Source: Streptomyces parvus (GTDB lineage: Bacteria; Actinomycetota; Actinomycetes; Streptomycetales; Streptomycetaceae). From it: a stretch of DNA of 64,000 nucleotides. How positions within the stretch are numbered: position 1 is the stretch's first letter; each line of letters begins with the position of its first letter. Below the pieces are notes generated by a model that was not told where the DNA came from, ran no database searches, and saw only the letters and a list, made by a program, of their open reading frames with translations. The position numbers and the translations under genes are program-made. Positions 60,429 through 64,000 of this stretch are shown piece by piece. Location of the stretch: the NCBI RefSeq assembly GCF_032121415.1, contig NZ_CP135079.1, forward strand, positions 372,001 through 436,000, written 5' to 3'.

Positions 60429-60860
60429 TCAGCGCTCCGGCCGGTCCGAGGGCGCGCCGGTGCCGTCGGGGCCGCTCTCGGCGAGCAGGGACCGCAGCAG
60501 GTCCTCGTCGTGGGAGGAGAGGACGGAGACGAAGCTGGAGAGCACCGCGTCACGGTCGCTCTGCTTGTCGAGGAGCCGGCGCATCCGCAGGGCGGCGAGC
60601 CCCGCCTCGTTCGCCACGGGCTCCCACAGGACGGGGCGCCCCCGTCCGGTGCGCGTGACGGCCTGCTTGGCGTGCAGCCGGGTCAGGATGGTGATGACGG
60701 TGCTGTACGAGAGGCCGGCGCCGAGCCGCTCCTGCACCCAGGCCGCGGTCACCGGTTCGCTCGCCTCGCCCAGCACCGACAGCACCTGGGCCTCCAGCTC
60801 GCCCTGGCCGCGCCTGCGGGCGGGCGCCTCCCGTTCGCCACCGGCTCTTTCGGCGTCCAC
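60429..60860 (-). CDS. BlaI/MecI/CopY family repressor
   Basis: The 143-residue protein has the winged-helix of the BlaI family: [40 protein letters not shown] and [12 protein letters not shown], followed by a dimerisation helix. It should bind TACA-N4-TGTA-like sites such as those at 61053 and 59355. GTG at 60860 follows GAAAGGGG. It is cotranscribed with the M56 protease and divergent from the TerD genes. Confidence 0.9.
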   Translation of the reverse strand: MDAERAGGEREAPARRRGQGELEAQVLSVLGEASEPVTAAWVQERLGAGLSYSTVITILTRLHAKQAVTRTGRGRPVLWEPVANEAGLAALRMRRLLDKQSDRDAVLSSFVSVLSSHDEDLLRSLLAESGPDGTGAPSDRPER

Positions 60861-61052
60861 GGTACGGCCCCTTTCTCCGTCTCGCCGCCCGGGTCTCTCC
60901 GTTCGGCCGCCCGGCCGTGGCACTGGACCCGCCGGGCATCGGGAAATCGTATCCAGCCGGCGGAGGGGCCGGCCACCGACCGGCGCGGGAACGCGCACGC
61001 CCGGCCGACCGGACCGCTCTCCCGCCCCGGTCCGACCGCCTCCTGGCCATGG

Positions 61053-61074
61053 AAATCTACAGTGCTGTAGATTT
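61053..61074. promoter_or_regulatory. BlaI-type operator, perfect 22-bp palindrome
   Basis: AAATCTACAG and CTGTAGATTT flank TG. The core TACA-GTGC-TGTA fits BlaI/MecI operators. On the minus strand TTGTCC (61089-61094) and TCTACA lie 17 bp apart, so the site overlaps the likely blaI promoter and lies 32 bp before the terD start. Confidence 0.75.
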
Positions 61075-61105
61075 TCCTCACTGCCGCTGGACAAGGGAGA
61101 AGATC

Positions 61106-61681
61106 ATGGGTGTGAGCCTCGCCAAGGGTGGAAACGTCTCGCTGAGCAAGGAGGCTCCGGGGCTGACCGCGGTCCTCGTCGGTCTGGGCTGGGACGTCCG
61201 CACCACCACGGGCTCCGACTACGACCTGGACGCGAGCGCCCTGCTCTGCGACGAGGCCGGCAAGGTGCTGTCAAACGGGCACTTCGTCTTCTACAACAAC
61301 CTGAAGAGCCCCGACGGTTCGGTCGAGCACACCGGTGACAACCTCACCGGTGAGGGCGAGGGCGACGACGAGATCGTCAAGGTCGACCTCGCCGCGGTGC
61401 CCGCGACCGTCGCGAAGATCGTGTTCCCGGTCTCGATCCACGACGCCGAGAGCCGGGGCCAGAGCTTCGGCCAGGTCCGCAACGCGTACATCCGGGTGGT
61501 GAACCAGGCGGGCGGCGCGGAGATCGCCCGCTACGACCTGAGCGAGGACGCCTCCACCGAGACGGCGATGGTCTTCGGCGAGCTGTACCGGCACGGCGCG
61601 GAGTGGAAGTTCCGTGCGGTCGGGCAGGGTTACGCATCCGGGCTGAGCGGCATCGTCGCCGACTACGGCGTCAGTCTCTGA
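61106..61681 (+). CDS. TerD family protein
   Basis: The 191-residue protein matches Ter[21 protein letters not shown] at the start, the calcium-binding [10 protein letters not shown], then [20 protein letters not shown] and [14 protein letters not shown]. TerD proteins bind calcium and belong to tellurite/stress-resistance and development networks in Streptomyces. ATG at 61106 follows AAGGGAG. It sits just downstream of the BlaI operator and may be controlled by it. A second TerD gene follows after 32 bp. Confidence 0.92.
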   Translation: MGVSLAKGGNVSLSKEAPGLTAVLVGLGWDVRTTTGSDYDLDASALLCDEAGKVLSNGHFVFYNNLKSPDGSVEHTGDNLTGEGEGDDEIVKVDLAAVPATVAKIVFPVSIHDAESRGQSFGQVRNAYIRVVNQAGGAEIARYDLSEDASTETAMVFGELYRHGAEWKFRAVGQGYASGLSGIVADYGVSL

Positions 61682-61713
61682 GCCGCTCGGACGCGATCAC
61701 GGAAGGCGGAACG

Positions 61714-62295
61714 ATGACGATCAACCTCACCAAGGGCCAGCAGGTCAGCCTCACCAAGTCCGGCGGCGGCGAGCTCGACGTCGTACGGATGGGTCTTGGC
61801 TGGAAGTCCGCTCCCCGCAAGGGATTTCTGGCGCGGCTGACCGCCCGCGAGATCGACCTGGACGCCTCGGCGGTGCTCTTCGCGGGCCGGGCCCCGCAGG
61901 ACGTGGTCTTCTTCCAGCATCTGACCAGCGACGACGGCTCGGTCCAGCACACCGGGGACAACCGGGTCGGCGGGGCGGGCCAGGGCGGTGACGACGAGTC
62001 GATCGTCGTCGACCTGCGACGCGTGCCGGCCCATGTGGACCAGATCGTCTTCACGGTGAACTCGTTCACCGGCCAGACCTTCGAGGAGGTCGAAGCGGCG
62101 TTCTGCCGGCTGGTCGACGAGAGCAACGGACAGGAGCTGGCCCGGTACACGCTGACCGGCGGGGGGCGGCACACCGCCCAGATCATGGCCAAGGTCCAGC
62201 GGACGGGCTCGGGCTGGCAGATGACCGCGATCGGCGCACCGGCGGACGGGCGGACCTTTCAGGACCTCATGCCCGCGGTCGCCCAGCACCTCTGA
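61714..62295 (+). CDS. TerD family protein (TerZ/TerD-like)
   Basis: The 193-residue protein is a TerD paralogue with MTINLTKGQQVSLTKSGGGE, EIDLDASAVLFAG for calcium, and a DDESIVVDLRRVPAHVDQIV block. The insert APRKGFLARLTARE distinguishes it from its neighbour. ATG at 61714 follows GGAAGGCGG. A 32-bp gap and shared strand suggest one operon with the first TerD gene, ended by a strong hairpin. Confidence 0.9.
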   Translation: MTINLTKGQQVSLTKSGGGELDVVRMGLGWKSAPRKGFLARLTAREIDLDASAVLFAGRAPQDVVFFQHLTSDDGSVQHTGDNRVGGAGQGGDDESIVVDLRRVPAHVDQIVFTVNSFTGQTFEEVEAAFCRLVDESNGQELARYTLTGGGRHTAQIMAKVQRTGSGWQMTAIGAPADGRTFQDLMPAVAQHL

Positions 62296-62307
62296 CCCCG
62301 TCCGGCC

Positions 62308-62352
62308 GCGGCGCGGGGGTGCGCACGTGCCGCGTGCGCACCCCCGCGCCGC
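62308..62352 (+). terminator. terminator of the TerD pair
   Basis: Arms 62308-62326 and 62334-62352 form a perfect 19-bp stem with a 7-nt loop, 13 bp after the second TerD stop. Confidence 0.8.
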
Positions 62353-62406
62353 CTTCACGACCACCCACTCCACACGTATCGGCACACGTATCGACCGAGG
62401 GACAGC

Positions 62407-63159
62407 ATGGGCAGACCTTCCCGGCTCGGGGACGAGGACAGATCCGACTACGCGAGCGCGCTCGACGAGGTGATCGCCTCCCCGGAGATCCGACGCCTGC
62501 TGGAGCGCTCGGGCGTCCCCGCCGACCGGCTGCGCGTCCGGGGCCTGGCGGCCGTGGCGCGCACGGCGACTGCCGCCGACGCGGAGTACCGGAGGTACGC
62601 GGCCGTGCGGCTCCACGCGCAGGGCGGGCGGCGGGACGCCCGGACGGCGCCGCTCTCCGGTCCCGGTGATCAGGAGCGGTCGGGGGCCGGGGTGTTGGCG
62701 GTCCTCGGGGTGCTGACGCCGGTGCTCGCCGCCGTGGCCGCGGCGACGTTCCTGCTGCTCGGGTACGGTCTGCGGCTCGCCGACACGCTGCCCGCCCTGG
62801 CGGACACCCTGGTCGGCGTCGGCTGGTTCAGCGTGGCGGTCGCGGGGGTCGCGGCGCTGGTCAGCGTGGTCGCCCTCTACCGGACGGCGGCGCGGCAGTC
62901 GGCGGCGGGCGTGGTGGCCGTACCCGATCCGTCCGCCGCCGATTCTCCCGCGCTCGCCCAGGCCCGTCGGGCGTGGCTCGTGGCGCTGCGCGACCGGGGG
63001 ATCCGGCCGCTCCTCCTCCAGGAGCTGGCCGAGGCGGCGTCCGCGCAGGGTGCGGGCGAGAGGCGCGGGTTCGGCTTCAGCTCACCGGCGTTCGCGGGGC
63101 CCGACCACTCCGGGCCGGAGTTCGAGGGTTCGGCGCCACCCGCTCCCCGGCAGCCCTGA
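62407..63159 (+). CDS. hypothetical membrane protein (250 aa)
   Basis: I do not recognise a family. A helical N-terminal region (ALDEVIASPEIRRLLERSGV) is followed by two membrane segments (ILAVLGVLTPVLAAVAAATF-type and VGWFSVAVAGVAALVSVVAL) and a C-terminal cytoplasmic helix ending in a Pro/Gly/Phe-rich tail. ATG at 62407 lacks a strong ribosome binding site. Its 3' end overlaps the convergent hydrolase gene by 83 bp. Confidence 0.65.
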   Translation: MGRPSRLGDEDRSDYASALDEVIASPEIRRLLERSGVPADRLRVRGLAAVARTATAADAEYRRYAAVRLHAQGGRRDARTAPLSGPGDQERSGAGVLAVLGVLTPVLAAVAAATFLLLGYGLRLADTLPALADTLVGVGWFSVAVAGVAALVSVVALYRTAARQSAAGVVAVPDPSAADSPALAQARRAWLVALRDRGIRPLLLQELAEAASAQGAGERRGFGFSSPAFAGPDHSGPEFEGSAPPAPRQP

Positions 63160-63826
63160 CCAGGGCGCCCATGACCCGGGTGTCCCGGCCCATCTCCGGG
63201 TGCCACTGCACCCCGAGCACCAGGCTGCCGTGGCCCGGGAGTTCCAGTGCCTCCACGGTCCCGTCCGGGGCGTGGGCGGAAGCCACCAGGCCGGCGCCCA
63301 GGCGGTCGACCGCCTGGTGGTGGTAGGCGGGCACCATGGCGGTCTCGGGGACGGCGTCCGCGTACACGGTGCCGGCCACAGGGGCCACCGGGTGGCTGCC
63401 GAAGACGCCGAGGCCGCCGGTGTGGTCCTCCAGGTGCTGGATCAGCGTGCCGCCGCGGGCGACGTTGAGCAGTTGCATGCCCCGGCAGATGCCGAGCAGG
63501 GGGACGTGCTGGTCGATCGCCGCCCGGATCAACGCCAGCTCCCAGGCGTCGCGTTCGCGGGCCGGGGGGCCGGTACGGGGGTCGGGGACCGCCCCGTACC
63601 GGGCGGGCTCGACGTCCGCTCCCCCGGCGATCACCAGCCCGTCCAGGGCGGCGACGGTGTCCCGGGCCGCGTCCTCGGCGTCATCGGGCGGCAGCAGCAC
63701 CGCGAGCCCGCCCGCCGCCCGGACGAGGCGCGGATAGGCGGCGGGCAGCAGCACCGCGGGCATCTCCCAGACACCCCACCGGGCCGGGTCCTGGTAGGTG
63801 CTGATGCCGATGACGGGCCGGGGCAT
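63077..63826 (-). CDS. gamma-glutamyl-gamma-aminobutyrate hydrolase family (PuuD-like)
   Basis: The 249-residue class I glutamine amidotransferase-like protein has the nucleophile C114 in GICRGMQLLN and the His-Glu pair in VQWHPE, plus LVIAGGADVEPARY. Such enzymes remove gamma-glutamyl groups from polyamine, GABA or ethanolamine adducts. ATG at 63826 follows AAGGAG. The permease upstream suggests uptake of the matching amine. The C-terminal tail runs into the convergent gene. Confidence 0.88.
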   Translation of the reverse strand: MPRPVIGISTYQDPARWGVWEMPAVLLPAAYPRLVRAAGGLAVLLPPDDAEDAARDTVAALDGLVIAGGADVEPARYGAVPDPRTGPPARERDAWELALIRAAIDQHVPLLGICRGMQLLNVARGGTLIQHLEDHTGGLGVFGSHPVAPVAGTVYADAVPETAMVPAYHHQAVDRLGAGLVASAHAPDGTVEALELPGHGSLVLGVQWHPEMGRDTRVMGALVRAAGERVAPNPRTPARSGRAPRTPVS

Positions 63827-63874
63827 GGAACGTACTCCTTCGGTCGGGGGATCGCGTCGGCGGCCGGGGGGCGC

Positions 63875-64000
63875 TCAGTCGCGGGCGAGTTCGGCCTCGG
63901 CCGCCGCCAGTGCGGCGAACTCCTCCTCCGGGGCTCCCGCGACCAGCCGGTGACGGCTGTAGAGGGCGAAGTAGGCCAGCGCCACCGCGTACACGGCGAG
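63875..64000 (-). CDS. amino-acid/ethanolamine-type permease, C-terminal end (partial)
   Basis: Only the last 41 codons are in the window. They give a membrane segment (LAVYAVALAYFALYSRHR) followed by GAPEEEFAALAAAEAELARD, typical of the ends of APC-family ethanolamine or amino-acid permeases. The start lies beyond 64000. It is 48 bp upstream of the PuuD-like gene on the same strand, so a shared transcript is likely. Confidence 0.7.
   Translation of the reverse strand, partial: LAVYAVALAYFALYSRHRLVAGAPEEEFAALAAAEAELARD

Noticed and set aside
1..64000. tRNA genes, rRNA genes and CRISPR arrays
   Set aside because: No T-loop-containing cloverleaf or regularly spaced repeat-spacer array was seen; the only regular repeats are the three short copies at 38098-38177.

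Overview
The window is high-GC DNA with strong third-position G/C bias, many GTG and some TTG starts, and gene families typical of Streptomyces: SRPBCC, DUF6421, DUF5134, TerD, LVIVD/DUF305, anti-sigma-type ATPases, paired geranylgeranyl-reductase-like flavoproteins and an Lrp/kinase pair. It reads as a chromosomal stretch of a Streptomyces species. I saw no rRNA, tRNA, CRISPR array or intact insertion sequence. About 64 genes look intact or run off an edge, and eight loci look broken.

Layout. 0-3.5 kb: the end of an SDR/DUF2867 gene, an SRPBCC gene, a PLP-dependent cysteine-synthase-family enzyme and a small hypothetical. 3.8-8.8 kb: an anti-sigma-type ATPase, a ROK repressor divergent from a leaderless MFS transporter, and a TetR repressor divergent from a deazaflavin-dependent reductase, with remnants of a SHOCT gene and a response regulator between them. 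8.8-13.5 kb: a flavoprotein reductase, an M20 dipeptidase, a metallo-beta-lactamase-fold protein and a P-loop/NUDIX fusion. 13.5-16.2 kb is decayed: an integrase tail, a frameshifted membrane protein, a truncated FUSC gene and a twice-frameshifted hydrolase. 16.3-20.8 kb: a ROK sugar kinase with a divergent LacI regulator, a hydrolase with a divergent CGNR regulator, and a broken NHL propeller.

20.8-31.3 kb is core metabolism: an aldolase-like protein, the ETF operon, a flavin reductase, thioredoxin, an acyltransferase, a transglutaminase-like protein, the coupled DUF6421-SDR-threonine aldolase operon, and GDPD. 31.3-47.3 kb holds GNAT, two small membrane proteins, PAP2-HAD, a secreted LVIVD protein divergent from a DUF305 lipoprotein, an FprA-like reductase, a methyltransferase, a cupin, a BNR propeller, uracil-DNA glycosylase coupled to a BadF-type kinase, a CbiX-like chelatase and a lactonase.

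47.4-64 kb: a FUSC transporter with a possible attenuator leader and a His-rich partner, Lrp, a Ser/Thr kinase, an aldo/keto reductase, a secreted GH16 enzyme, a stand-alone LigD phosphoesterase, a second flavoprotein reductase, a coupled pair of CNNM/CorC-type proteins, a BlaI-M56 pair facing two TerD genes, and finally a glutamine-amidotransferase-type hydrolase next to the end of an amino-acid/ethanolamine-type permease.

Regulatory themes. Many divergent pairs carry a clear palindrome between them (ROK/MFS, TetR/reductase, ROK kinase/LacI, hydrolase/CGNR, BlaI/TerD), and convergent genes are separated by long GC-rich hairpins with stems of up to 24 bp. The two most notable candidates are the leader ORF that overlaps an intrinsic terminator in front of FUSC, and the two matching BlaI-type operators that may tie a protease-repressor pair to TerD and CNNM genes.
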